From positions 1 to 64,000 of the forward strand of contig JANWXW010000105.1 in assembly GCA_025057315.1 (NCBI GenBank): a stretch of 64,000 nucleotides of DNA, written 5' to 3'. The notes beneath the pieces were generated by a model that did not search any database, had not been told where the DNA came from, and saw only the letters and a list, made by a program, of their open reading frames with translations. Below, piece by piece: positions 55,237-64,000 of this stretch; position 1 is the stretch's first letter, and each line of letters starts with the position of its first letter. The DNA is from Myxococcota bacterium (GTDB lineage Bacteria > Myxococcota_A > Polyangia > Palsa-1104 > JAEUJZ01). Position numbers and translations under genes: made by a program.

Positions 55237-55300
55237 CCGGGGGGGACGGGGTCGCCGGGACGGCAGCAAGCGCCGGTTGTACCCCCCGAGAGGATGTCGA

Positions 55301-56194
55301 TTGACGCTGTCTCGCCGGGCCCGTGAGATGATCTTGGTTGCAGGGCTGATCGTCCTGCCGGGGCTCGTGTTGCGTGCCAGCGTCCGCGCTCCGGACCGAC
55401 TCAGTCCACTCGATCGCGCCCTGCTGCGGCTGACTGCTCCGCTGCAGACAGGGCTGATGTGGCTGCTGGACGGCACGCGCGAGCTGTTCTCTCGCTATGT
55501 CGCGCTCGTCAACACAGAGCGGGACAATGCTAGGCTACGTCGCGAGAACCAGGAATTGCGGGCTCAGCTGCTGTCTCTGTCCCTGCTCAAGAGCCGGGGC
55601 GAGCGCCTGGAGCGGCTGCTAGAACTGCGCAACGAGCTGGTGGCAGAAACGGCCGCGGCGCGGGTGGTGGGGGTGGAGACCTCGCCTCAGTTCCGTGTCG
55701 TCCGCGTGCGCCTGGACCGCGGGGGCAGTGAGGTCCGGCCGGGCATGCCGGTGCTGGCCCCTGCGGGCGTGGTGGGCCGCATCGCGCGCACCGTGGGCCC
55801 CTACTCGGATGTCCTGTTGCTGGTGGACCCGCGCTCATCGATCGATGTGCTGCTGCCCCGCACAGGTAGCCGTGGTGTGCTCAAGGGCAGCCCCGGGGCG
55901 GACCGTTATCGCTGTCGCGTCGAGTACGTGGCCCGGCAGGACGAGGTGCAGGTGGGCGACCTGGTGGTCACCTCCGGCCTGGGTGGTCTGTTCCCACGCG
56001 ACCTACCCGTCGGCAAGGTGGTGCGCATCGAACAGAAGGCCTACGGGCTGTACCAGGATGTGGAGGTGGAGCCAGCCGTGGACTTCGGCAAGCTCCGCGA
56101 GGTGCTGATCGTGCTGGCGCCGCCGCCGCCGCCCGACCCCGACGCGGGGCGGCGTGCTCCTGAGGGAGCCCGGGGCTTGGTGGTGCCGCGATGA
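55301..56194 (+). CDS. mreC: Rod-shape-determining protein MreC
   Basis: 297 aa. The start is the TTG at 55301, six nt after GAGAGGA; a TTG at 55277 is possible. It has one membrane anchor (MILVAGLIVLPGLVL), a coiled coil (about 70-110, with LRRENQELRAQLLSLSLL) and two periplasmic beta domains (GVETSPQFRVVRVRLDRGGS, LVVTSGLGGLFPRDLPVG). It links MreB to the wall synthesis enzymes. The Pro-rich end PPPPPDPDAG is short. The stop overlaps the mreD ATG. Confidence 0.94.
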   Translation: MTLSRRAREMILVAGLIVLPGLVLRASVRAPDRLSPLDRALLRLTAPLQTGLMWLLDGTRELFSRYVALVNTERDNARLRRENQELRAQLLSLSLLKSRGERLERLLELRNELVAETAAARVVGVETSPQFRVVRVRLDRGGSEVRPGMPVLAPAGVVGRIARTVGPYSDVLLLVDPRSSIDVLLPRTGSRGVLKGSPGADRYRCRVEYVARQDEVQVGDLVVTSGLGGLFPRDLPVGKVVRIEQKAYGLYQDVEVEPAVDFGKLREVLIVLAPPPPPDPDAGRRAPEGARGLVVPR

Positions 56195-56745
56195 GCCTGC
56201 TCAGGGCAATGGGCCTGCTGTTGGTCGCCTACGTCGGGTTGCTGCTGTGTTCCGTGCTGCCGGTGGTCCTGCCTGGTCGCCTCCCGGTGCCGGACATCGC
56301 GCTGCTGGTGGCGCTGCATGCAGGGCTCACCTGTCGCCTCATCGGGAGCACCTCCTCCGGGGCGCGCGATGGGCGTCCGGCGGCCATGGCGGCCTTCGGG
56401 CTGGTCCTGGGCTACATCGCAGACCTGGTCGGCGGCGCGCCGCGTGGCCTGCACGCCCTGGGGCTGTGTCTGCTGCTTCTGCTGCTGCGCAGTGCTGCCA
56501 CCCAGCTCCTGGTGCGCGGAGCCGGTTTCATCATGGTGGTTGCTGCGCTGACCGCGGTGCTGTTCGGCCTCATGGTTGCAGGTCTGCGGGCCTGGGCCGA
56601 GCCGGACTTTGTCTTCGGTGGGCTGCCTCTGCTGCTAGGCCAGGCAGCCATGACGGCGCTGTGTGCCCCGCTTGTGTTTTTCATCCTGCAGCGGGTCGAT
56701 GCGCGCCTGTGGCGCGACGGGCGCGCCCAGGGGCTCACCCTATGA
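56191..56745 (+). CDS. mreD: Rod-shape-determining protein MreD
   Basis: 184 aa, an integral membrane protein with about five or six helices. It is the third component of the elongasome and starts in the ATGA that ends mreC. MreD is poorly conserved; the call rests on length, hydrophobicity, GYIADLVGGAPRGLHALGL (a recurring MreD segment) and its place between mreC and mrdA. Its last codons overlap the mrdA start (ATGA). Confidence 0.85.
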   Translation: MSLLRAMGLLLVAYVGLLLCSVLPVVLPGRLPVPDIALLVALHAGLTCRLIGSTSSGARDGRPAAMAAFGLVLGYIADLVGGAPRGLHALGLCLLLLLLRSAATQLLVRGAGFIMVVAALTAVLFGLMVAGLRAWAEPDFVFGGLPLLLGQAAMTALCAPLVFFILQRVDARLWRDGRAQGLTL

Positions 56746-58724
56746 GCTGGCGTTGCAAGCGGCTCCCCCTGGAGGTGCACGAGGCTGGCGCGGCGCGGGT
56801 GTCGCTGGTGGACCGTCTGCGCGGCCGCGGAGCCACACCCGCTGGCCAGCAGCAGCCGGATCCGACGGTGCGCTGGGGATCCTATCTGATCTTGCTGACG
56901 TTTTTGATTCTGGCTGCCCGGCTCTTCCAGCTCCAGATTCTATCCGGCGAGGAATATTACCGACGCAGCACCGACAACTTTGTCAAGGAGCTGGACCGCC
57001 CTGCGGTGCGCGGTCAGATCCGGGACCGGCACGGCCGCGTGCTGGCAGAGAACCGCCCTTCTTATAGTGTCTACGTTACGCCACGCTACCTGACCCCAGA
57101 GGCACTGGAGCGGCTGCGCAAGCTGCTAGCCCTTAGCGATGAACAGTTTGCAGCGCTCAAACGCCGCATCGAGGCCAAGCGGGGGCTGGACCGCTACCGG
57201 GCCTTGCTCGCCGTGGAGGATATCGACCGCGACAAGATGGCGATGCTGGAGTCGGAGAAGCTGGATCTGCCCGGTGTCGACGTCGAGGTGCGTGCACACC
57301 GCAGCTATCCGACTGGCCTGGCGGCCCATGCCATTGGCCACTTGAACATGATCAGCGCCGAGGAGCTACCGCAGCGGCTGGCAGACGGCTATCACCCCGG
57401 AGATTACGTCGGCCGAATGGGCCTGGAGCGGCTTTACGAGAGCCGGCTGCGCGGCCAGGCCGGATTTGAAAAAATCATCGTCGATGCTCGAGGCCAGCGC
57501 AAGCCTAACAGCGAGCTGCTGAGCCTCATTGGCGGCGAGCTACGGCGCGACCCGGTGCCAGGAGCCAACCTGATTTTGACCCTGGACCTGGACCTGCAGC
57601 GCATCTTGCAACAGGCTCTGGCTCGTCATCATTCGGCGGCCGCCGTCGTCGTCGAGGTGGACACCGGCCGGGTGCTCGCCCTGGGATCGCATCCGAGTTT
57701 CGATCCGAACCAGCTGACCGGCCGTCTGACCCAGAAGGAGGCGCAGCGGCTGGAGGCAGACCCCTTCCGTCCGCTGGTGGACAAGGTGCTGCGCGAAACC
57801 TACTTTCCCGGCTCTACGTTCAAGATCGTCCCAACGCTGGCGGCACTGGAGGACCGGCTCATCAACCCCGATGAGCGCATCCCATGCCACGGACGCTTCG
57901 AGCTGGGACGGCGGGTCTTTCACTGTATGAAAGTCCATGGCCCTGTCAACCTGCACGAGGCCTTGGTGCAGTCGTGTAACATCTATTTCTATCACCTGGC
58001 GGAAAAGGTTGGCCTGGAGCGCATGACGCGCATGGCTCGGCAATTCGGGTTCGGCAGCCCCACGCGCATTGGCCTGAGCGAGGCCGCTGGCTTCTTGCCC
58101 ACGCTGGACTTTTACCGCCAGCGCGGCGGCTTCCGCGTCGGCTATGCGCTGAACACGGCGCTAGGCCAGGGCGACGTCAAGGTCACCGTGCTTCAGCTTG
58201 CCATGGCCTATGCTGCCCTGGCCAACGGGGGTCGTCTGTACCAGCCGTTGCTAGTGGAGCGCATCGAGGACCCCTCTGGCCGCGTGCTGGAGCAGGTGGA
58301 GCCGACGCTGCGCGGCCACCTGAACGTGTCGCCAGAGTCCCTGGAACGGCTGCGGCGGGCGCTTCAGGGCGTGGTCAACGACCAGAAGGGCACCTCCTAT
58401 TCGGCGCGCATCGAGGGACTGGATGTGGCCGGCAAGAGCGGCACCGCCCAGGTGGGTAAAAACCGCAAGGGCGAGTCGAGTGGATGGAACGTCCACAACG
58501 ATCACGCCTGGTTTGCTGGCTTTGCTCCATCGCGCCATGCACGCATCGCTGTGGCCGTGCTGGTGGAGCACGGCGGACTCGGCGGCCATGTGGCAGCTCC
58601 GACGGCCATGCAGATCATCCAGGGGTACTTCCAGCAGGTGGCACCCGAGCAGCGACCACTGGCCCTGGATCCCACCAAGCCGCGCATGCTGGGGCCGATG
58701 CCCGCTGCCAGCGGCGTCCATTAG
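56742..58724 (+). CDS. mrdA: Penicillin-binding protein 2 (elongasome transpeptidase)
   Basis: 660 aa from the ATG at 56742, which overlaps the mreD stop. A membrane anchor (about 45-65) precedes the PBP dimerisation domain (RPAVRGQIRDRHGRVLAENR), then the transpeptidase domain with Ser in STFK (ETYFPGSTFKIVPTLAAL), SCN (SCNIYFYHLAEKVG) and KSGT (DVAGKSGTAQVGKN). It cross-links peptidoglycan in cell elongation with RodA. The N-terminal cytoplasmic tail of about 45 residues (LVDRLRGRGATPAGQQ) is longer than usual. The RodA gene follows 13 nt downstream. Confidence 0.96.
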   Translation: MSWRCKRLPLEVHEAGAARVSLVDRLRGRGATPAGQQQPDPTVRWGSYLILLTFLILAARLFQLQILSGEEYYRRSTDNFVKELDRPAVRGQIRDRHGRVLAENRPSYSVYVTPRYLTPEALERLRKLLALSDEQFAALKRRIEAKRGLDRYRALLAVEDIDRDKMAMLESEKLDLPGVDVEVRAHRSYPTGLAAHAIGHLNMISAEELPQRLADGYHPGDYVGRMGLERLYESRLRGQAGFEKIIVDARGQRKPNSELLSLIGGELRRDPVPGANLILTLDLDLQRILQQALARHHSAAAVVVEVDTGRVLALGSHPSFDPNQLTGRLTQKEAQRLEADPFRPLVDKVLRETYFPGSTFKIVPTLAALEDRLINPDERIPCHGRFELGRRVFHCMKVHGPVNLHEALVQSCNIYFYHLAEKVGLERMTRMARQFGFGSPTRIGLSEAAGFLPTLDFYRQRGGFRVGYALNTALGQGDVKVTVLQLAMAYAALANGGRLYQPLLVERIEDPSGRVLEQVEPTLRGHLNVSPESLERLRRALQGVVNDQKGTSYSARIEGLDVAGKSGTAQVGKNRKGESSGWNVHNDHAWFAGFAPSRHARIAVAVLVEHGGLGGHVAAPTAMQIIQGYFQQVAPEQRPLALDPTKPRMLGPMPAASGVH

Positions 58725-58737
58725 TCATCCAGTGGCC

Positions 58738-59841
58738 ATGATGCTCGAGACGCTGCGCAGACTGCGGGCTCAGCTCGATTGGCCGGTGTTCATCCCGCTG
58801 GGCCTATTGGTGCTCATCGGCCTGGTGAACCTCTATTCAGCCACCCGCGTGGCTCCCCAGGGCCTGTTCGTGCAGCAGCTCTGGTGGTATGCCATCGGCT
58901 CGGTCCTGTTCATTGCCGCCGCTGCCGTCGACTACCGCATCCTGCAGCGCCATGCCTGGACGCTGTACATCGTGCTCGTGCTGCTGCTGGTATTCGTGTT
59001 GCTGGGCGGCAAGACGGTCAACGGCTCGCGCCGCTGGATTGGCATCGGCAGCTTCGGTGGCCAGCCCTCGGAGCTGATGAAAATTGGCATCATCCTGGCC
59101 CTGGCACGCCTCTTTTCCGGCGATCCCCTGGACCTAGAGCTCCGGCCCCTCCGCTATGCGCTGCTGTGGCACCTTGTGCTGGGCGTGCCGGCGCTGCTCA
59201 TTCTCAAGCAGCCAGACTTAGGCACGGCTCTCATCTGCACCCTGGTGGCGGCCACCATGCTGGTGTGTGTGCGCCTGCGTCCGGCGGTCAAGGCCGCCGT
59301 GGCCGCGGTGGACCTGTCAGCAGCGGCCCTGGTCTTTCTCTTCGGCCTCAAGGCATATCAAAAGAAGCGGCTGCTTACCTTCCTGAACCCAGCCATCGAT
59401 CCTACAGGCGCGGGCTGGCATGCACGGCAGGCTCTCTTTGCCATTGGCAGCGGCCAGTGGTTTGGCAAGGGCTACCTGCGCGGCACGCAGAACCAGCTCC
59501 AGTTTTTGCCCGAGCACTGGACCGACTTCCCGTTCGCCGTCTGGGCTGAAGAGTGGGGGCTGGTGGGGTGCCTGGTGCTGCTGCTGGCTTACCTGCTGCT
59601 GCTGCTGTGGGCGCTGTCCCTCAGCAGCGAGGCACGCGACCGCTTTGCTCGCAACCTGACGCTGGGCTGCACGGCGCTGCTCTTTTGGCATATCGTTGTT
59701 AACATTGCCATGGTCAGCGGCATGATCCCGGTGGTCGGCGTGACGCTGCCGCTCATCTCTTACGGCGGCACCAGCCTGCTGACCGTGCTCATCACCCTTG
59801 GCCTCCTGATGAACGTGTCCATCCGGCGCTATTCCTACTAG
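58738..59841 (+). CDS. rodA: Peptidoglycan glycosyltransferase RodA
   Basis: 367 aa. A SEDS-family multi-pass membrane protein (about ten helices) that polymerises lipid II for side-wall synthesis. It has VNLYSATRVAPQ, GSRRWIGIGSFGGQPSELMK, LKQPDLGTALICTLVAAT, FLPEHWTDFPFAVWAEEWG and the C-terminal GVTLPLISYGGTSLLTVL. The ATG at 58738 (or 58741) was chosen; the frame further up is inside mrdA. It is the last gene of the mre operon. Confidence 0.96.
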   Translation: MMLETLRRLRAQLDWPVFIPLGLLVLIGLVNLYSATRVAPQGLFVQQLWWYAIGSVLFIAAAAVDYRILQRHAWTLYIVLVLLLVFVLLGGKTVNGSRRWIGIGSFGGQPSELMKIGIILALARLFSGDPLDLELRPLRYALLWHLVLGVPALLILKQPDLGTALICTLVAATMLVCVRLRPAVKAAVAAVDLSAAALVFLFGLKAYQKKRLLTFLNPAIDPTGAGWHARQALFAIGSGQWFGKGYLRGTQNQLQFLPEHWTDFPFAVWAEEWGLVGCLVLLLAYLLLLLWALSLSSEARDRFARNLTLGCTALLFWHIVVNIAMVSGMIPVVGVTLPLISYGGTSLLTVLITLGLLMNVSIRRYSY

Positions 59842-59983
59842 CTGGCTGTGGCCAGCAGGACCCAGCCGACAGAAGCGTCGATGGGGAAACAGCCCACGCT
59901 GGAGGCGCGGCCCATCGGCTCTCGGTCTGCATAAGAGGCAACCCTGTTCCGAGACGACAGGCGCGCTCGGAAACCGCCCCATC

Positions 59984-59996
59984 CTTGTGCTAGGCT
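59984..59996 (+). promoter_or_regulatory. Extended -10-like CTTGTGCTAGGCT upstream of the DUF481 gene
   Basis: Third copy of the CTTGTGCTA core, here TGC-TAGGCT, 112 nt before the ATG. No clear -35 is seen. It lies in the 266-nt gap after rodA, in which nothing else stands out. Confidence 0.38.
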
Positions 59997-60107
59997 GCCG
60001 CCGCGCGCTGACCCTTTCACCTGACCGCCTCCCAGTTCAGGGATGGAATTGTCCCCCTGATTTCTGTCGAGCCGGACCCACCGAAACCCACCTAAAAGGA
60101 GAGATCC

Positions 60108-61061
60108 ATGTGCACACAGCGAATCGGCCGGGATGTGATCCTGATATGGCTGCTCTGCAGCGGGGTCGCGCAGGCCCAGCCTACGGGCACATACGAGCCG
60201 AAGTTCTCTTATGTCAAGCCAGAGGAAGCCCAAGGGACGACGCGGGTGGAATGGAAGGCAGCCGCCTCGGCGGGGCTGTCATACGCGGCGGGCAACGCCA
60301 ACATGCTGACCCTATCAGGCGGAGGAAACTTGTCGCGCAACGATGGCAAAAACAAGATCGCCCTTCAGGTAGAGGGCATCTACGGCCTGACCTGGCTGAG
60401 GCAACTGGGCGACCTGAACGGCAACGGCGTCATCGATGCGGACGATGAGGTCGTGCAGGTCCAACAGACCACGGCTGGCTTCCTGCTTGGCACATTTCGC
60501 TATGATCGATTCTTTACACCGCGTAACACGCTCTACATCACTACCTTCGCCGGCCTCGACTGGCCAGCGAGCAAGCAGGCCTTGGTTGGCCTCCAGGCAG
60601 GGTATGGACGGCTCCTCGTCAAGACCAAGGCTCACGAGCTGCTCGGCGAGGCGGGCATCGACTACGGCTATACCAACTACCGTGCTCCTGACCCGATCCC
60701 GGACGCTTTCGTAGAGCACGTGCATCTGGGTGCCGCGCGCCTCTTTGTTGGCTATAATGTAACGATCCGCGACAACACCACCCTGGCCTCCAGCCTAGAG
60801 GCGCTCATCAACCTCAACCCCGCTACCATCGGAGACCGGGCAGTGGGCCCGGCCCAGGCCACGCGGCTCAACGGCAAGGTGTCGCTGACGACGCAGCTGT
60901 GGAAGAAGCTTAACCTCCGTGCCGCCTTTGGCCTGCGCTACGACCATACGCCCGGTCTGAACACCCAGCTCAAGTTTGCCCAGAGCTACACGGGCCCCCT
61001 GCGCTACAATCAGCCTCTCGACATGCTGACCGAGCTGAGCCTGGTGGTCACCTTCCTGTAA
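60108..61061 (+). CDS. DUF481-type outer-membrane beta-barrel protein with an EF-hand-like loop
   Basis: 317 aa from the ATG at 60108, behind AAGGAGAG. A signal peptide ends at AQA before QPTGTYE. The rest has alternating beta strands ending in an aromatic outer-membrane C-terminus (LVVTFL): a DUF481-like (YdiY type) barrel, marked by SAGLSYAAGNANMLTLSGG and LGTFRYDRFFTPRNTLYI. In a loop after residue 100 it carries DLNGNGVIDADD (102-113), which fits a calcium-binding EF-hand/dockerin loop, with ligands at positions 1, 3, 5, 9 and 12. Such a loop is not part of the DUF481 core. The gene's role is unknown; it follows the rod-shape operon. Confidence 0.82.
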   Translation: MCTQRIGRDVILIWLLCSGVAQAQPTGTYEPKFSYVKPEEAQGTTRVEWKAAASAGLSYAAGNANMLTLSGGGNLSRNDGKNKIALQVEGIYGLTWLRQLGDLNGNGVIDADDEVVQVQQTTAGFLLGTFRYDRFFTPRNTLYITTFAGLDWPASKQALVGLQAGYGRLLVKTKAHELLGEAGIDYGYTNYRAPDPIPDAFVEHVHLGAARLFVGYNVTIRDNTTLASSLEALINLNPATIGDRAVGPAQATRLNGKVSLTTQLWKKLNLRAAFGLRYDHTPGLNTQLKFAQSYTGPLRYNQPLDMLTELSLVVTFL

Positions 61062-61081
61062 GCTGCCCTCTGTCCACGGCA

Positions 61082-63613
61082 TCACTCCTTGGATGCCAGC
61101 AGGTCCTTGATGACAGTCACCGTCTCGCCGGGATGGATGGTGACGCTGAACGTCTCGCGCACATTGAACTGAGGATTGTGCAGGGTGATCTTGTGCTCAC
61201 CAGGCGGGAGCTTCAGGGCCAGCTGAGGGGTGTTCAGTCCGGTCTCGTTGCCATCGACCATGATCTTGGTCCAGGGCTTGGAATTGATCCGCAGGAAGCC
61301 GATTGCCCCGCCGGATCGCTCGGGGCGGGCTGCTCTGGGCGTATCCTCCGTCGGCTCTGGGCGACGCCCCGCCACTCGATCCGGGGGCCGCCGGGGAGGC
61401 TCTTGTCCGGCCACCACCACAGCTGGTCGGGGTGGAGGGGGCCGTTCGGCTGCTGCAACCGCCGGGGGAGGCTGCTCAGGCGGCGTGGGCGCCGGGGGCA
61501 TGGTCACCTGGAGCGATGTCATCTCTCCAGCCTTGACGACGATCTCCTGGCTCCAGAGACGATCCCCCAGGCGTAGCTCCAGGCGATGCACACCCGGTGC
61601 CACGCTCTGCACCTTCATCGGTGTCACCTGTCCCAGATCCTGTCCGTCCAGGATGGCCTTTGCCCCAGGCGGATCGGTGAAAATGGTGAACCCACCGGTC
61701 TTGGCGGCCAGCGATTCCAGGCGTGCGTGTCCAATGGTTGGCTGTCCGCTGCGGACCTGCAACGTCTGCGACCAGGGGAGATAGCCCTCGCGCTGCACCG
61801 AAACCTGATACGTGCCCGGAGCCAGGCTCCACTGGGCCGGCGTATGCGTTTCCTGCACCCGCTTCTGGTTGATAAAGATCGCGAGGCCATCGCTCGGCTC
61901 GGTGACCAAGATCAACCCACCTGGACGGCTGCTCAGCCACCAATAGCCCAGGCCACCGGTGATGAGGACCAGCGCGGTTACCCCGACCCACAGCAGGCGC
62001 TGCGTGGGCAGCCGCCGCGGCGGGCCCAGGCGAATGGGGCCCTCCACCGCGGGCGCAGGGGCAGGAGCATGGACACGTGGCGGGGGAATGGCTGCCGGCG
62101 TGGCGACCGACTCCTCCGCCGGGCTCCCCGCTGCAGGGACGGGCGCGGGCGTCTGCCCCTCCACCTGCTCGGGCGGGGCCTCGGCTCCGGGGGGAGGGCC
62201 CGGGTAGACGTGCGTCTCCAGTTCTTCCTCTTCCCAGTGGAAGTCGGCGACCTTGCCCGCCAGCGCATCGACTGTGGTTTGCAGGCCCTCCTCCTCGAAC
62301 CCGTCGGTGCTGTCGTGGGTCGGCGCCACTTCCCTGGACTGCGCGGGGACCGATGCGGCCCGAGCGGGGGACTGCACGGGCGGGGCTGGCTCCTGCCGGG
62401 GAGCGGCCTGAGCTCCGGCACTCTCCACCCCACGCGGTGGCGGCGGCAACGGTGGCGGCGTGGTCGACGAAGGAGCAGGGCGCTCGGGCGTCCAGGAGCT
62501 GGGCTTGTCAGAGGGGACATCCCCTCCGATGGCACCGCGGGCGGTGGCTCCAAGCCGCGCGCGCAGGGCATGGTTTGCCGAGATGCCATCGGGCCTGAAG
62601 TTGCGGAATGCTTCCAGGGTCGCCCGCTCCTCCTCCATCTCCGCCCGGAACACCCGCTTCATCCAGCTCGCCAGCTCCTTGCGGGAGTAAAACTCGCCGG
62701 ACGTGTACATGAATGCCTGCAGGTCGTCGTGCAGGTCGATGGCATGTTGGTACCGGTCTTCCGGGTCCCGCGCCAGGGCACGGAGCACGATGCGCTCCAG
62801 CTCCTCCGGGATCTTTCGATTGTAGGTCGTCGGCGGCACCACCTCCACGTTGCGGATTTTTTCGAGCGTCGAAAAATCGCTTTCCCCGACGAACAAGCGC
62901 TCTCCGGTCAGCAGCTCGTAGAGCAAGATCCCGACCGAAAAGATATCCGAGCGCCGATCCAGCGGCTGGCCGCGCACCTGTTCGGGGGACATGTAGCCGA
63001 ACTTCCCCTTAAGGATACCGGCCTGCGTCTGGGCGCCCTTGCCCGCTGCCTTGGCGATGCCAAAGTCAATGAGTTTGACCTCCCCCTCATAGCTGATCAG
63101 GATATTCTGGGGCGAGACGTCGCGGTGCACCAGGTTCAGGTCGTGGCCGAGGGCGTCCTTCTTGTTGTGGGCATAGTCGAGGCCCTCGCAGACCTTCATC
63201 ACCACGAAACAGCTCTGCGCCAGGGGCATGGTAGGCACCCCATCTGGCATGCGCTGCTTGCAACGCTCGAAGATCGTGCGCAGGTCCCGCCCTGACACAT
63301 ACTCCATCGCGATGAAGTACGCCTCTCCGACCTTTCCCAGGTCAAACACCTGACAGATGTTGGCGTGGTTGAGCTGGACGGCGATCTTCGCCTCGTCGAT
63401 GAACATGGAGATGAACTCCTTGTCCTCGGCGATATTGGGCAGGATGCGCTTGACAGCCACGATGCGCTCGAACCCCTCCAGGCCGAACGCCTTGGCTTGG
63501 AATACTTCGGCCATCCCTCCAACGTTGATGCGGTCCAGCAGATAGTACTTCCCGAACGGAATGGGAGTCTTCAGCACGGCGTCCCTGGCAGCAGACAATC
63601 GACCATCGTGCAT
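61082..63613 (-). CDS. Transmembrane Ser/Thr protein kinase with three PEGA repeats
   Basis: 843 aa. The kinase domain (about 20-290) has a Gly loop RINVGGMAEVFQAK, ATP Lys in IVAVKRILPN, HRDVSPQNI with catalytic Asp, DFGIAK, and FGYMSPEQVRGQPLDRRSDI. A Pro/Ala-rich linker (about 340-535) leads to one membrane span (WVGVTALVLITGGLGYWWLS, about 541-562). Outside are three PEGA-like domains (about 570, 645 and 770), each built around a P-x-x-A-x-I-x-x-x-G strand pair, with a Pro/Arg-rich insertion between the second and third. PEGA domains often sense the cell surface. The kinase is of the type common in Myxococcota. It is divergent from the DUF2007 gene. Confidence 0.93.
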   Translation of the reverse strand: MHDGRLSAARDAVLKTPIPFGKYYLLDRINVGGMAEVFQAKAFGLEGFERIVAVKRILPNIAEDKEFISMFIDEAKIAVQLNHANICQVFDLGKVGEAYFIAMEYVSGRDLRTIFERCKQRMPDGVPTMPLAQSCFVVMKVCEGLDYAHNKKDALGHDLNLVHRDVSPQNILISYEGEVKLIDFGIAKAAGKGAQTQAGILKGKFGYMSPEQVRGQPLDRRSDIFSVGILLYELLTGERLFVGESDFSTLEKIRNVEVVPPTTYNRKIPEELERIVLRALARDPEDRYQHAIDLHDDLQAFMYTSGEFYSRKELASWMKRVFRAEMEEERATLEAFRNFRPDGISANHALRARLGATARGAIGGDVPSDKPSSWTPERPAPSSTTPPPLPPPPRGVESAGAQAAPRQEPAPPVQSPARAASVPAQSREVAPTHDSTDGFEEEGLQTTVDALAGKVADFHWEEEELETHVYPGPPPGAEAPPEQVEGQTPAPVPAAGSPAEESVATPAAIPPPRVHAPAPAPAVEGPIRLGPPRRLPTQRLLWVGVTALVLITGGLGYWWLSSRPGGLILVTEPSDGLAIFINQKRVQETHTPAQWSLAPGTYQVSVQREGYLPWSQTLQVRSGQPTIGHARLESLAAKTGGFTIFTDPPGAKAILDGQDLGQVTPMKVQSVAPGVHRLELRLGDRLWSQEIVVKAGEMTSLQVTMPPAPTPPEQPPPAVAAAERPPPPRPAVVVAGQEPPRRPPDRVAGRRPEPTEDTPRAARPERSGGAIGFLRINSKPWTKIMVDGNETGLNTPQLALKLPPGEHKITLHNPQFNVRETFSVTIHPGETVTVIKDLLASKE

Positions 63614-63713
63614 GGTAGGTTATCATTGCCCTTTCCCCCTCGCCATCCCGAACATGGATAAGGTACAAAAGCTGCCAGCGGAGGGAAACCGCTCACCGCC
63701 AAAGGAGCCCACC

Positions 63714-64000
63714 ATGGTAGAGAACCAGGACCATTCGGCCGACCCCGATGCCCCGGACGAGGAGCAGGAGGAGCTTCTCAGGATACCCGATCTCGACAGC
63801 GCAGAGGATCTGGTCGAGGTGTATGCCACCGACAATGACCTCGCAGCCGGCCTGATCATCGACGAGATCCTGGCCCCGGCGGGGATCCCCGCCTACCCGC
63901 ATGACCGGCGCTCCCATGCCATCCCGGCTCCGGCTGCTATGCCCGGCGAGATCGGCATCGCCGTGCCCTCCGCCCTGGCCAGCCGGGCGAAGGCGCTGCT
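63714..64000 (+). CDS. DUF2007-type protein, partial
   Basis: The first 95 codons of a gene cut by the window end. The start is the ATG at 63714 behind AAAGGAG; an ATG at 63654 in the same frame is less likely. After an acidic N-terminus (DAPDEEQEELL) comes a DUF2007-like domain with EDLVEVYATDNDLAAGLIID, EILAPAGIPAYPHD and IGIAVPSALASRAKALL. The family is small and of unknown function, sometimes called a putative signal-transducing protein. It is divergent from the PEGA kinase gene with 100 nt between the starts. Confidence 0.72.
   Translation, partial: MVENQDHSADPDAPDEEQEELLRIPDLDSAEDLVEVYATDNDLAAGLIIDEILAPAGIPAYPHDRRSHAIPAPAAMPGEIGIAVPSALASRAKAL

Noticed and set aside
59842..60107. Possible GEMM/c-di-GMP riboswitch ahead of the DUF481 gene
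   Set aside because: The conserved GEMM core was not found here or in the other leaders checked, in spite of the GGDEF genes.

Overview
The window is a GC-rich, densely coded bacterial chromosome segment with short gaps and many start/stop overlaps. No rRNA, tRNA, CRISPR array, insertion sequence or phage gene was seen. The gene set points to a Gram-negative, rod-shaped, didermic bacterium of the Myxococcota / former Deltaproteobacteria type. Supporting this are a 566-residue PilB with PilC and a PilS-like kinase, a protein of the kind found around MXAN_5187, a Ser/Thr kinase with PEGA repeats, a 3146-residue TPR protein, lipoproteins, TonB and a DUF481 porin-like barrel. The phylum is inferred from gene content only.

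Layout: 1-10439 holds the end of a polysaccharide-export protein, a WecG/TagA glycosyltransferase and the giant TPR gene. 10636-14168 is clpB coupled to a cbpA-type J-protein gene. 14186-16946 (minus) is a radical SAM/SPASM gene, ppsR and a small helical protein. 17104-18051 is an unknown membrane protein. 18054-20673 (minus) is tsaB, folK, a YHS lipoprotein and a response-regulator GGDEF protein, tightly packed. 20692-22560 has an MXAN_5187-like protein and a GAF-GGDEF protein whose guanine-contacting Asp is Ser, the signature of 3',3'-cGAMP-making (Hypr) GGDEFs. 22621-29758 has a HEAT lipoprotein, ileS with a swapped GIHH signature, serC with a structured leader, and an RluA-type synthase. 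29765-34953 has a histidine kinase, dnaJ with a clear promoter, a 0.78-kb stretch without a convincing gene, and an ABC1/UbiB kinase.

35130-42651 groups nutrient functions: a TonB protein under a Fur-like box, three APC amino-acid transporters, prmC, and kdd, an enzyme of lysine fermentation. 42779-47410 is pilB-pilC-pilS without pilT or pilR. 47474-49073 has an FHA protein and the frameshifted remains of a molybdenum-hydroxylase [2Fe-2S] subunit. 49074-53240 is envelope-oriented: a short DsbD, a secreted Cys-containing protein closed by a strong terminator, and two related ASH-type lipoproteins. 54202-59841 is the complete mreB-mreC-mreD-mrdA-rodA rod-shape operon. The right end carries a DUF481 barrel with an EF-hand-like loop, the PEGA kinase, and the start of a DUF2007 protein.

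The most notable threads are second-messenger signalling (a canonical GGDEF, a Hypr-like GGDEF, and a PilB with a MshEN-type c-di-GMP-binding N-terminus), the GXHH isoleucyl-tRNA synthetase, the orphan kdd among amino-acid transporters, the 3146-residue TPR protein downstream of polysaccharide genes, and the two-state hairpin in front of serC.
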